Assembly: GCF_009738185.1 (NCBI RefSeq)
Contig: NZ_CP046509.1
Span: 1,615,501-1,679,500 of the forward strand
Reading direction: 5' to 3'
DNA length: 64,000 nt
From: Erwinia sorbitola
GTDB lineage: Bacteria; Pseudomonadota; Gammaproteobacteria; Enterobacterales; Enterobacteriaceae
A program made the translations under genes and the position numbers. Below the pieces are notes generated by a model. That model saw nothing but the letters and a program-made list of their open reading frames with translations, did no database searches and had not been told where the DNA came from. Shown here in pieces: positions 1 to 8,744 of the stretch (its first letter is position 1; each line of letters opens with the position of its first letter).

Positions 1-974
1 TTGAGCTTTCCAACTTTAATGCCCAGTACTGTACCGACGGCAAAGTGCTGAACCTGCAACGCTGTGGCCAGTCGCTGATTCATAACGGCTGGATTGAACA
101 TACCGAGTTCCCGGGTGATATCTCTAACGGGCAGTGGATTATCGATGCCCTGAGCCTGGAAACCTGTAAAAACCCGCTGATTGCCCATAACTCGCGCCTG
201 AATATGCGCCAGACCAATCTTCAGGCCGGCAGCTGGATCGACAATTCGCTGGCGGAAGGTGAGTGGCTTGGTGCCTGGGAGCGCGGATCCACCCGCGTTG
301 AATCCTACGGTATTGCCGTCGATGGCAGCATGAAATACAACTATCTGACGTCACGTTTTCGTATTGAAAACAACAGTGATCAGCAGAAGTGGGTAGAGCT
401 GGGCAATATCTATACGCCGGATGTGGGCGATGCCTGGGAGATTGAAATTTTCGGCCAGTCCTCCTTCAGCAACGGCAGTGGCAATGCGCCGCTGAATAAA
501 GTGGTGGGCGATAAAACCACCGGCGGCCGGGCGATTATCAGCCTGCAACGTAAAACTCATAAATTTGAAGCCTCCTGGCATGCAGAAGGTGCCAGCCCGG
601 TACTGGATGTGATGATCGTCACTCCCCATGACACCGATGTGCGCGTATTTGTCAAAATCGATGGCTGGGTAGCTTCGGCCGGGGTGCTGATCAAGACCAC
701 TGCCAAAGACCGCTTTAAAACTGGCCGCTGCGCGCGTTTCGACAGCAGCATGGCGTTTGGCAAGCCGCCGACCGGCAAAGATGTCAGCCGTGCCAGCCAG
801 CGTTTCAGTCTGCATAACGGCAAAGCCGGGATTGGTGCCAATGAAGCGGGAGATCTGCTGATGGCCTCGCGTCCGCTGAGTGCCGAACAGGTGAATACCG
901 ATCATCCAGAAGGCTTTATTTCTATCGTGCTGAACGGCAAGCAGGTCGCGATCCCGTACTTTTCCCTCAAATAA
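1..974 (+). CDS. AmsF/WceF-like exopolysaccharide processing protein, C-terminal part
   Basis: The reading frame is open from the first bases of the window to the stop at 972-974, so the gene is cut at its 5' side and at least 323 residues are visible. Lying directly before amsJ-, amsK- and amsL-like genes, it sits where amylovoran/stewartan clusters carry amsF/wceF, a secreted tailspike-like protein that processes or depolymerises the polysaccharide. The tail of the protein (a GDLLMASRPLS... segment ending in VAIPYFSLK) resembles the small C-terminal domains of phage tailspikes, which fits that family. The assignment rests on position and the look of the C-terminus; the catalytic part is outside the window. 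WcaM of colanic acid clusters is the alternative. Confidence 0.6.
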   Translation, partial: ELSNFNAQYCTDGKVLNLQRCGQSLIHNGWIEHTEFPGDISNGQWIIDALSLETCKNPLIAHNSRLNMRQTNLQAGSWIDNSLAEGEWLGAWERGSTRVESYGIAVDGSMKYNYLTSRFRIENNSDQQKWVELGNIYTPDVGDAWEIEIFGQSSFSNGSGNAPLNKVVGDKTTGGRAIISLQRKTHKFEASWHAEGASPVLDVMIVTPHDTDVRVFVKIDGWVASAGVLIKTTAKDRFKTGRCARFDSSMAFGKPPTGKDVSRASQRFSLHNGKAGIGANEAGDLLMASRPLSAEQVNTDHPEGFISIVLNGKQVAIPYFSLK

Positions 975-1108
975 TTGGCAGTTTTCCGTCAATGCGCGGA
1001 AATTTCAGAGTTATCAGGCTGTTTTTCCAGGGCCAGGACAGGCAGCCTGTTTTAAACGATTCAGCTGCATTGATGGGCGTTTGGCATTCCTGGGACAATA
1101 AGAGTTAA

Positions 1109-1133
1109 TAATTAGCAATTTATTGGCTAATTA
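1109..1133. repeat. Inverted repeat upstream of amsJ
   Basis: Arms TAATTAGC and GCTAATTA are perfect complements around a 9-base AT-rich loop, within the 197-base gap between the amsF-like and amsJ-like genes. No T-run follows at once, so this is not a clear terminator; it may be a protein site or chance in AT-rich DNA. Confidence 0.3.
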
Positions 1134-1171
1134 AGCCTGTAAAAAATTACAAAAATTTTTCTGGAGTAGTT

Positions 1172-2422
1172 ATGAAGATTTTATTAGTTGGCAATCATAC
1201 ATGTGGAAATCGTGGTGATGGCGCTATTTTACGCGGGATTATTGATTCGTTAAACCTGGCAAGGAACGATCTTGATATTGATGTTATTAGCCGTTATCCA
1301 ACCAGTTCTGGTTACCTGCTCCAGCAAGAGATTTTGCCTGATGCGCTCTTTTTGCAGACTAAAAAGGGCAAAAACAAGCTGTTTGATAAGATAAAACGCC
1401 GTCTGATGCCAAAAATCATGATGGCGCATATCGCTAATCGCGGCCTGTTTAAGCTGTTTCCGGTACCGCAGTATTTGCAGGAATTTAGCGACAACCTTAA
1501 GCAGTATGATGCGATTATCCAGGTCGGCGGCTCGTTCTTTGTTGATCTCTATGGTCCGTTGCAGTTTGAGCATTCGCTGTGCGCGCTGCTGGCAAAAAAA
1601 CCGATCCATATGATCGGTCACAGCGTCGGCCCGTTCCAGAAGCCGCGTTTTAATGAAATTGCTAATTTTGTCTTTGATCGCGTCGATAGCCTGGTACTGC
1701 GCGAAAGCGTCAGCCTGGAGATGATGAAACAGGGCGGCATTACCACTCGTAAAGTGGTCAAAGGCGCTGATACCGCCTTCCTGGTGCGTGCGCGTGAAGT
1801 GGCGGAACCGGGCCATAACCTGGTGCACTGGCAGCAGGTGATTGGTCAGCAGAAAACTATCGCCATAACCGTGCGTGAACTGGCGCCGTTCGACAAGCGT
1901 CTGGGCGTGACTCAGCAGCAGTATGAGGCCGCGTTTGGCCGTGTGATCAATGCGATGATTGAGCGCGGTTACCAGGTGGTGGCGTTCTCCACCTGTACTG
2001 GCATCGACAGCTACAACAAAGATGATCGCATGGTGGCAATGACACTGAGCGACCATATCCAACAGAAAGATAAGTACCACGTGATCATGGATGAGTTTAA
2101 CGACCTTGAGCTGGGCATCATGCTGGGCCAGTGTCATCTCACCATCGGCACCCGTTTGCACTCCGCAATTATCTCCATGAACTTTGGTACACCTGCGGTG
2201 GCGATTAACTACGAACACAAATCTCTGGGCGTAATGAACCAGCTGGGGCTGCCAGAGATGGCCAGCGATGTGAAGAGTCTGATGGACGGCAGCATTATCA
2301 CCCGGGTGAATAATGTGCTGGATAACTACGATGCGGTGAAGCAGCAGGTCGACCAGGCTGTGGAACAGGAGCGGATTCTTGGCAACCGCATCACTGATGA
2401 CGTGGTTAAACGCTTAGGGTGA
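1172..2422 (+). CDS. amsJ: Polysaccharide pyruvyltransferase, AmsJ/WcaK family
   Basis: A 416-residue protein of the polysaccharide pyruvyl transferase family, which adds a pyruvate ketal to a sugar of the repeat unit in the cytoplasm. The N-terminus carries the family motif GNRGDGAIL (residues 12-20), and a GTRLHSAI segment lies in the C-terminal third. Length matches WcaK/AmsJ (about 410-430). The start follows a TGGAG ribosome site with 6-base spacing. The gene is 4 bases before the next glycosyltransferase gene, so they are surely co-transcribed. Family assignment is firm; the name amsJ (rather than wcaK) comes from the four-gene order ending in galF-galE. Confidence 0.85.
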   Translation: MKILLVGNHTCGNRGDGAILRGIIDSLNLARNDLDIDVISRYPTSSGYLLQQEILPDALFLQTKKGKNKLFDKIKRRLMPKIMMAHIANRGLFKLFPVPQYLQEFSDNLKQYDAIIQVGGSFFVDLYGPLQFEHSLCALLAKKPIHMIGHSVGPFQKPRFNEIANFVFDRVDSLVLRESVSLEMMKQGGITTRKVVKGADTAFLVRAREVAEPGHNLVHWQQVIGQQKTIAITVRELAPFDKRLGVTQQQYEAAFGRVINAMIERGYQVVAFSTCTGIDSYNKDDRMVAMTLSDHIQQKDKYHVIMDEFNDLELGIMLGQCHLTIGTRLHSAIISMNFGTPAVAINYEHKSLGVMNQLGLPEMASDVKSLMDGSIITRVNNVLDNYDAVKQQVDQAVEQERILGNRITDDVVKRLG

Positions 2423-2426
2423 ACCC

Positions 2427-3650
2427 ATGAAACTGACATTTTTCACCATGCGATTTCCGGTTTCCTCTGAAACGTTTGTTCTGAACCAGGTAACGCATTT
2501 TATTGATATCGGCTACGACGTTGAGATTATCTCGGTTTTCCCGGGGGATCTGGTTAACCGTCACGGTGCTTTTGACCGCTATAATCTGGCAGAGAAAACT
2601 CACTATCTGCTGCCGGAAGAGAAGGTCAGTAATGCGGATAAACTGAAACAGCGTCTGCAAATTGTGCTGCCGAAAATTCTCAATACTGCCACGCTTAAAT
2701 CCTTCAATATCGGGCGCTACGGCGCCCAGTCCAGCAAGCTGCTGCTGCCTGCAATTGTTGCCGCTAACAAAACTCCTTTTGTTGCGGATGTCTTCCTCGT
2801 CCACTTTGGCTATGCCGGAGCGCTTGCCAATAAGCTGCGTGAACTGAACGTTTTGCAGGGCAAACAGGCGACGGTATTCCACGGTGCTGATATCTCACGT
2901 CGTCATATCCTTGAAGAACATAAAGACGATTACGCCCGGCTGTTTACTCAGACTGAACTGCTGCTGCCTATCAGCCACCTGTGGGAGAACAAGTTGATTA
3001 GCATGGGCTGTGCGCCGGAGAAAATTCATGTGACGCGGATGGGCATAGAGCCGGAGAAGTTTAATCTTCACGTCCGGGAGTCGCTGCATCAGCCGCTGCG
3101 TATTCTCTCCGTTGCCCGCCTGACCGAGAAGAAGGGGCTGGGCGTGGCGATTGACGCCTGTAAAATCCTTAAAGCTCAGGGTGGGCTGTTTGAGTACACC
3201 ATTGTCGGCAACGGCGAACTGGAAGATGAATTACGCGCCAATATTGAGGCGGCAGACCTTGCCGACTGCGTGAAAATGGTCGGTTTCAAGCCGCAGGAAG
3301 AGATTAAACGCTATCTGGATGATGCGGATATCTTCCTGCTGCCGTCGCTGACCGCAGCCGATGGCGATATGGAAGGCATCCCGGTGGCGCTGATGGAAGC
3401 GATGGCGGTCGGGCTACCGGTTGTCTCCAGCGAGCACAGCGGTATTCCTGAACTGATCGAACATAATGTCTCTGGCTGGCTGGCCCCGGAAGGTGACGCC
3501 GCAGCACTGGCCGAAATTCTGCTGAAACTGTCACGCGGTGAGGCCGATGTGGCACCGGTGGTGGTCGCTGCGCGGCATAAAGTCGAAACCGAATTTAACC
3601 AGCATATCGCCTACCGTGAGCTGGCAGAGATTCTGGAGCAACTAGCGTGA
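2427..3650 (+). CDS. amsK: Glycosyltransferase family 4, AmsK/WcaL-like
   Basis: A 407-residue GT-B retaining glycosyltransferase that would add a sugar to the lipid-linked exopolysaccharide unit on the cytoplasmic side of the inner membrane. The C-terminal half has the nucleotide-sugar binding pattern of GT4 enzymes: SVARLTEKKG, then EGIPVALMEAMAVGLPVVSS with the two conserved glutamates, and GIPELI after it. Length equals that of WcaL/AmsK. It starts 4 bases after amsJ and its last 4 bases overlap the start of the flippase gene (ATGA-type GTGA overlap), which suggests coupled translation. Which sugar is transferred cannot be told from sequence. Confidence 0.85.
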   Translation: MKLTFFTMRFPVSSETFVLNQVTHFIDIGYDVEIISVFPGDLVNRHGAFDRYNLAEKTHYLLPEEKVSNADKLKQRLQIVLPKILNTATLKSFNIGRYGAQSSKLLLPAIVAANKTPFVADVFLVHFGYAGALANKLRELNVLQGKQATVFHGADISRRHILEEHKDDYARLFTQTELLLPISHLWENKLISMGCAPEKIHVTRMGIEPEKFNLHVRESLHQPLRILSVARLTEKKGLGVAIDACKILKAQGGLFEYTIVGNGELEDELRANIEAADLADCVKMVGFKPQEEIKRYLDDADIFLLPSLTAADGDMEGIPVALMEAMAVGLPVVSSEHSGIPELIEHNVSGWLAPEGDAAALAEILLKLSRGEADVAPVVVAARHKVETEFNQHIAYRELAEILEQLA

Positions 3651-4987
3651 GTAGTTTAAAAAATCAGGCCGTATGGCTGTTTGGCGGCACCTGTTTTGCC
3701 GCAGTACTACAGGTGATACAGCTTGGCGTGCTGGCGCGTAAGCTGGAGACGCATGAGCTGGGTATTCTGGCGATTATTAACGCCATTCTCGCCGTGGCGA
3801 TGGTGCTGCAGGATATGGGGATGAGCAGCTATATCGTGCACCGGCAGAACATCACCCGTAAAGAGCAGAGCACTATTTACTGGGTGAACGTTTTACTCAG
3901 TCTGCTCACCGGGCTGTTGCTGATTGCTATTGCCTGGCCCATTGCCTATTTCTACCATATTCCGGAGCTCACCGGGCTGATTATGCTGACCAGCATCAAC
4001 TTCCTGGTGCTGGGGTCGCTCTCTCAGTATCAGGCACATTTTGTTAAAGCCAAACGCATGGTGCTGCTGGCGAAGATTGAGATGGTCACCAAGTTTCTCG
4101 CCTTTGCGCTGACGGTGGGGCTGCTTTATTACTCTCCGCTTAACGTATCGGCAGTCATCCTCGGCCTGTTTGCCAATGCGGCAATGCGTATCCTGTGCAT
4201 GATCTGGTTTGGTGAGAAGTCCTGGCGGCCAACCTTCGAGTTTGATAAATCGACCTTCTTCAGTTCGATAAAATACGGTGTGTATCAGCTTGGCTCACAG
4301 ACTATTAACCAGCTGCGTACTCAGGCCGACTCCCTGATCGTTGGTAAAGTGATGGGCGCTGAAATGCTCGGGGTCTACTCACTGGCGAAAGAGCTGGTGC
4401 TGCAACCGCTGAAACTGGTGACGCCGGTGATTAACCGTCTGGCACTGCCACGCTTCGCTGAAAAACAGCATGAACCGGCTCAGTTACAGAAGCTGTTCCT
4501 GAAAGGCACCTTCCTTATTATGCTGTTCAGCAGCCTGATGTATCTGGCGATCGGTATCCTTTCCCCGGTGGTGGTGCGAGTGCTGTACGGGCCGGCGCAT
4601 GAAGCGGTCGGTCAGCTGATCCCACTGATGCTGCTGTTCGGTATGCTGCGTCCGATGGGCGGTCTGACGGGGGCAATATCACAGGCCAATGGTCGTACTA
4701 ACGTCGAGTTCTGGTGGAACGTGGTAGCGAGCATCATTGTGGTGCTGGTACTGGCAACCACCTGGATCTGGCCAAACGTCTGGTATGTGGCGCTGACGCT
4801 GTCGATTTCTCAGGTACTGATTTCGGCCTTTGCCCATCCGTTCTTTATCAAACCGGTGATTGGCATTCCGTTTATCCCGTACGCTCGTCAGTGGATGTCG
4901 GTAGCGGTAGTGTTTGTCGGTATCATGGCGTTAGTGAGTTATTTTAATCTGTTTGTCAGACCGGAATGGTTTACACATTTGTTGTAA
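3647..4987 (+). CDS. amsL: Exopolysaccharide flippase, AmsL/WzxC family
   Basis: A 446-residue polytopic membrane protein of the MOP/Wzx flippase type, expected to move the finished undecaprenyl-linked repeat unit across the inner membrane. Hydrophobic segments are spread over the whole length, with the polysaccharide-transport signature near the start (NQAVWLFGGTCFAAVLQVIQ). It is closer in length to AmsL (about 445) than to WzxC of colanic acid clusters (about 490). It begins with GTG inside the end of amsK, and is the last gene before a strong terminator and galF, so it closes the exopolysaccharide operon in this window. Confidence 0.85.
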   Translation: MSSLKNQAVWLFGGTCFAAVLQVIQLGVLARKLETHELGILAIINAILAVAMVLQDMGMSSYIVHRQNITRKEQSTIYWVNVLLSLLTGLLLIAIAWPIAYFYHIPELTGLIMLTSINFLVLGSLSQYQAHFVKAKRMVLLAKIEMVTKFLAFALTVGLLYYSPLNVSAVILGLFANAAMRILCMIWFGEKSWRPTFEFDKSTFFSSIKYGVYQLGSQTINQLRTQADSLIVGKVMGAEMLGVYSLAKELVLQPLKLVTPVINRLALPRFAEKQHEPAQLQKLFLKGTFLIMLFSSLMYLAIGILSPVVVRVLYGPAHEAVGQLIPLMLLFGMLRPMGGLTGAISQANGRTNVEFWWNVVASIIVVLVLATTWIWPNVWYVALTLSISQVLISAFAHPFFIKPVIGIPFIPYARQWMSVAVVFVGIMALVSYFNLFVRPEWFTHLL

Positions 4988-5114
4988 CCCGGTAATAACA
5001 TAACCGTCATAATAGCGCGCAGCGGCCAGATGCCCCGGTTACAGAGTTATCTTTCTTTCCGGGGACTTACGCCGCTATCGCCATTCAACATCGCGAATTT
5101 ATACGCATATATAA

Positions 5115-5140
5115 GGTCACCCGGTGGGTGGCCTTTTTTT
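5115..5140 (+). terminator. Terminator after the exopolysaccharide operon
   Basis: Stem GGTCACCC / GGGTGGCC with one G-T pair, 3-base loop, followed by seven T. It lies 128 bases after amsL and before galF, so it ends the operon and makes galF start from its own promoter. Confidence 0.85.
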
Positions 5141-5246
5141 ATTGCTGGCCCTGGAGCTTATTTTTAAGATTAAGATTATACTTGTGAATCATCTCTTTAA
5201 TGCATAATCAGTGGACGTTTTTTTACTTCATTTATATGGAAACACT

Positions 5247-6143
5247 ATGACCAAGCTTAAAGCAGTTATCCCGGTTGCGGGTCTCGGTATGCATATGCTC
5301 CCTGCTACAAAAGCCATTCCTAAAGAGATGTTACCTGTTGTCGATAAGCCGATGATTCAGTACATCATCGACGAATGCGTAGCAGCCGGTATCAAGGAAA
5401 TTGTTCTGGTGACCCATGCATCCAAGAATGCAGTTGAAAACCACTTTGATACCTCTTACGAGCTGGAAGCCCTGCTTGAAGCGCGCGTTAAACGTCAGCT
5501 ACTGAGCGAAGTACAGTCTATCTGTCCGCCGGGCGTGACGATTATGAACGTGCGTCAGCCGCAGCCGCTGGGCCTGGCTAACTCTCTGCTGTGTGCCCGT
5601 CCGATGCTGCATGATGAAGCATTTGTGGTAGTGCTGCCGGATGTGCTGCTGGATAACGCCAGTGCCGATCCGCTGCGTTACAACCTGGCCGCCATGGTTG
5701 CGCGCTTTGAAGAGACCGGTCGCAGCCAGGTGCTGGCTCACCATATGCCAGACGTTGACCTTTCTGAATACTCGGTGATCACCACCGAAGAGCCACTGGA
5801 CTTCCCGGGCAAGGTCAGCTCCATCGTTGAGTTCGTCGAAAAACCAGATAGCCCGCAGACGCTGAATTCCGATCTGGCTGCGGTTGGTCGCTACGTGCTG
5901 TCAGCCGATATCTGGTCTGAGCTGGAAAACCTCGAGCCGGGTGCCTGGGGCCGCTATCAGCTGACCGATGCCATTGCTAACCTGAACAAAAAACAGCCGG
6001 TTGATGCGCATCTCCTGAGTGGCGACAGCTTCGACTGTGGTCGTAAGCTGGGCTATATGAAAGCATTTGTGACCTGGGGTCTGCGTAACCATGCCCAGGG
6101 CCGTGAGTTCCGTGAAGAAATCCAAAAAATCCTGGCTAAGTAA
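5247..6143 (+). CDS. galF: GalF, UTP-glucose-1-phosphate uridylyltransferase-like regulatory subunit
   Basis: A 298-residue nucleotidyltransferase. The N-terminal signature reads GLGMHMLPATKAIPKEMLP; the M-H in place of the T-R of the active enzyme GalU is the diagnostic difference of GalF, which modulates UDP-glucose supply for surface polysaccharides. I chose the ATG at 5247, after a GGAAAC ribosome site, because it gives the family length (297 in Escherichia); an in-frame start 36 bases upstream would add an unrelated hydrophobic extension. galE follows after 45 bases and is probably co-transcribed. Confidence 0.93.
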   Translation: MTKLKAVIPVAGLGMHMLPATKAIPKEMLPVVDKPMIQYIIDECVAAGIKEIVLVTHASKNAVENHFDTSYELEALLEARVKRQLLSEVQSICPPGVTIMNVRQPQPLGLANSLLCARPMLHDEAFVVVLPDVLLDNASADPLRYNLAAMVARFEETGRSQVLAHHMPDVDLSEYSVITTEEPLDFPGKVSSIVEFVEKPDSPQTLNSDLAAVGRYVLSADIWSELENLEPGAWGRYQLTDAIANLNKKQPVDAHLLSGDSFDCGRKLGYMKAFVTWGLRNHAQGREFREEIQKILAK

Positions 6144-6188
6144 TCTAATCAATAAAGGCCGCGCCGGGCGTGGTCTGAAGGAGTCAAC

Positions 6189-7202
6189 ATGGCAATTTTA
6201 GTAACGGGCGGGGCAGGCTACATCGGTTCCCATACCGTGTTGTCGCTGCTGCAACGTGGGGATGATGTTGTTGTTCTGGATAATCTGAGCAACGCCTCGC
6301 GCGAGTCAATTAACCGTGTAGAGAAACTCACCGGTAAGACCGCCACCTTCTGTGAAGGGGATATCCTCGACCGTTCATGCCTGCGCGACATTTTTGCCAG
6401 CCAGAGCATCAGCGCAGTGATCCACTTTGCTGGTTTGAAAGCAGTTGGTGAATCAACCCGCAAACCGCTGGAGTATTACCAGAACAACGTCACCGGTACC
6501 CTGGTGCTGCTGGAAGAGATGCGTGCTGCTGGTGTAAATCAGTTTATCTTCAGCTCCTCAGCGACCGTCTACGGTGCCGATGCTCCGGTTCCTTATGTGG
6601 AAACTACGCCGATTGGTGGCACCACCAGTCCGTATGGCACTTCCAAACTGATGGTTGAACAAATTCTGCGTGATTATGCAAAAGCGAACCCGGAATTTAA
6701 AACCATCGCGCTGCGCTACTTCAACCCGGTTGGCGCGCATGAATCAGGCCTGATTGGCGAAGATCCTAACGGTATCCCCAACAACCTGCTGCCCTATATC
6801 GCTCAGGTCGCCATTGGCCGCCTGGAAAAGCTGGGGATCTTCGGCGGTGATTACCCGACTAAAGATGGCACCGGTGAGCGTGACTATATTCATGTGATGG
6901 ATCTGGCAGAAGGTCATCTCAAAGCGCTGGATCATATCGCATCAGTTGACGGCTACAAGGCTTATAATCTTGGCGCAGGCGTCGGTTATTCGGTGCTTGA
7001 AATGGTGAAAGCCTTTGAAAAAGCCGCTGGCAAACCAGTGCCTTACCAGATCTTACCGCGTCGTGATGGCGATCTGCCGGCATTCTGGGCCGATGCTTCG
7101 CTGGCAGACAAAGAACTCGACTGGCGTGTTTCACGCGGAATTGATGAAATGATGCGCGATACATGGAACTGGCAGTCAAATAATCCTAATGGATATCGTT
7201 GA
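6189..7202 (+). CDS. galE: UDP-glucose 4-epimerase
   Basis: A 337-residue extended SDR that interconverts UDP-glucose and UDP-galactose, feeding exopolysaccharide and lipopolysaccharide. The NAD motif GGAGYIGSH is at residues 7-15; the catalytic serine/threonine region SSSATVYG is at 122-129 and the catalytic pair Tyr149 and Lys153 lies in SPYGTSK. Length is that of GalE. A GAAGGAG ribosome site precedes the ATG. As in Erwinia, it stands between galF and the O-antigen genes instead of in a gal operon. Confidence 0.96.
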   Translation: MAILVTGGAGYIGSHTVLSLLQRGDDVVVLDNLSNASRESINRVEKLTGKTATFCEGDILDRSCLRDIFASQSISAVIHFAGLKAVGESTRKPLEYYQNNVTGTLVLLEEMRAAGVNQFIFSSSATVYGADAPVPYVETTPIGGTTSPYGTSKLMVEQILRDYAKANPEFKTIALRYFNPVGAHESGLIGEDPNGIPNNLLPYIAQVAIGRLEKLGIFGGDYPTKDGTGERDYIHVMDLAEGHLKALDHIASVDGYKAYNLGAGVGYSVLEMVKAFEKAAGKPVPYQILPRRDGDLPAFWADASLADKELDWRVSRGIDEMMRDTWNWQSNNPNGYR

Positions 7203-7224
7203 TTCAACGGCTAAGTGATTGAAC

Positions 7225-7257
7225 AAAAAACTCCCGCATCAGGGAGTTTTTTGTTTT
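7225..7257 (+). terminator. Terminator after galE
   Basis: Perfect stem AAAAAACTCCC / GGGAGTTTTTT around a 6-base loop, with more T after it. It separates galE from the O-antigen operon and may work on both strands. Confidence 0.9.
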
Positions 7258-7562
7258 TAACAGAATCAACAGTGCATTGAAATTTACAATAAAATTCAGA
7301 CGATAGCGGGAGTTGAAATTTTTTTCTGCTGACAGTTGCTTTAAATTTATACAATCTGATGGTTAAAATGTACGTGTTGCGAGCAGATAGGTTTTTTTAA
7401 GCTTAAAGTGTGCAGATTAAGCTTGTACCGATGTAGGCGAAGTATGAGAATTATAACCTGCTTATGATAAGGCATATGTAGACTTATTTCTGGGAATTTT
7501 CTGGAAAAAATGGACAAGTCTTACAATGTAATCCGACTATGCTTATGTAGGGCGACTGCGAT
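7258..7562. other. AT-rich non-coding region before the O-antigen operon
   Basis: About 300 bases with no plausible gene. It should contain the promoter of the O-antigen operon, but I see no promoter pair clear enough to call. Its 3' side runs into the JUMPstart element. Confidence 0.6.
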
Positions 7563-7601
7563 TGAAGCTATCTGGCAGCTATAGTCAGGGGCGGTAGCGT
7601 G
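7563..7601 (+). promoter_or_regulatory. JUMPstart sequence with ops element (RfaH recruitment)
   Basis: The 12-base ops core GGCGGTAGCGTG is present without mismatch at 7590-7601, preceded by the weaker JUMPstart half (CAGGG just before it and GCTATCTGGCAGCT further up). Established role: RNA polymerase pauses at ops and RfaH is loaded, which allows transcription of long surface-polysaccharide operons. Here it lies just before the WecA-like gene, marking that as the first gene of the O-antigen operon. Confidence 0.93.
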
Positions 7602-7645
7602 GGTTCATGAAAACATACTTATATTTAGTGAGCGCAGGTACAAAT

Positions 7646-8692
7646 ATGCAAGATATCGTTTTCCTTTTCCTGGGAGCGCTGACGCTGCTGTTTATTGCAC
7701 GCAAAGTCGCTCGCCGTGTCGGGTTAGTCGATAAACCAAATGCACGTAAGCAGCACAAAGGAAGTATTCCTCTGGTCGGAGGCGTATCAGTGTACTTCTC
7801 TTTGTGGCTGATCTTTGCGCTGCAACCAGGATGGATGCCTGAATTCCCTGTTTATATGTTTTGTATTACGCTGCTGCTGATTGTGGGAGTACTGGACGAC
7901 CGTTTCGATCTTCCGGTTATGCCGCGTATGCTGCTGCAAATAGGTGTAGCAGGCATCATGATGTACCAGGGACTGTATCTCTCTTCGCTTGGAACAGTCC
8001 TTTTTGGCTATCCGCTAATGCTGGGTGCCGCTGGCTATCTGGTGACGGTATTCGCCGTTATCGGTGCGATAAATGCCTACAATATGATCGATGGTATCGA
8101 CGGTCTGCTCGGTATGCTAGCCAGTGTCACCTTCTGTTTTCTGAGTATTGTCTTTGCTCTTGGCGACCGCGACGGTCTGGCGATGTGGTGCCTGGCGCTG
8201 GTCGTAGCCTGCATGCCCTATATTTTGCTCAATCTTGGCGTGCCCTGGGGGCAGAAGTTTAAAGTATTTATGGGTGATGCGGGCAGTATGCTGATCGGCT
8301 TCACCGTCATCTGGCTGCTTATTATTGCCTCTCAGGGCGAAAAAGCAGTGATGCGCCCGGTGACCGCGCTCTGGCTGATTGCGCTGCCATTGATGGATAT
8401 GCTGCGTGTCATGGTTTCCCGACTGCGCCGCCGGTGCAGCCCCTTCCGCCCCGATCGTGAACATCTTCACCATATTTTGATGCGTGCTGGTTTCAGTCAG
8501 CGCGGTACCTTGATGATAATGACGGCCGGGCAGGTAATAAATGGTATGATCGGGGTGATTCTGGCTGGTTGCCATGTGTCTGATAACTGGCAGTTAGCCC
8601 TGTTCATTGTCTGCTTCTTTTCTATGCTTTACGCGGTGCGTTCGGTTGAAAAAATTACTCATCCCGTTGAACGTCCGATAGCAGTGAAGTAA
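7646..8692 (+). CDS. WecA-like undecaprenyl-phosphate sugar-1-phosphate transferase
   Basis: A polytopic membrane enzyme of the WecA/MraY family, which starts O-unit assembly by moving a HexNAc-1-phosphate to undecaprenyl phosphate. Visible motifs: VGLVDKPNARKQH near the N-terminus, GVLDDRFD (aspartate pair), NAYNMIDGIDGLLG, FMGDAGS, and the HIS-type loop DREHLHHILMRAGF. From the ATG at 7646 it has 348 residues; an upstream in-frame ATG at 7607, 6 bases after ops, would give 361. WecA of Escherichia falls between the two, so the start is uncertain. The true wecA is normally in the enterobacterial common antigen cluster, so this is probably a second, O-antigen-dedicated copy. Confidence 0.85.
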   Translation: MQDIVFLFLGALTLLFIARKVARRVGLVDKPNARKQHKGSIPLVGGVSVYFSLWLIFALQPGWMPEFPVYMFCITLLLIVGVLDDRFDLPVMPRMLLQIGVAGIMMYQGLYLSSLGTVLFGYPLMLGAAGYLVTVFAVIGAINAYNMIDGIDGLLGMLASVTFCFLSIVFALGDRDGLAMWCLALVVACMPYILLNLGVPWGQKFKVFMGDAGSMLIGFTVIWLLIIASQGEKAVMRPVTALWLIALPLMDMLRVMVSRLRRRCSPFRPDREHLHHILMRAGFSQRGTLMIMTAGQVINGMIGVILAGCHVSDNWQLALFIVCFFSMLYAVRSVEKITHPVERPIAVK

Positions 8693-8744
8693 AGCGATAA
8701 ATTCGTATCAACATGCCAATGATGTGAGAAGAGAGAGTTCCAGC

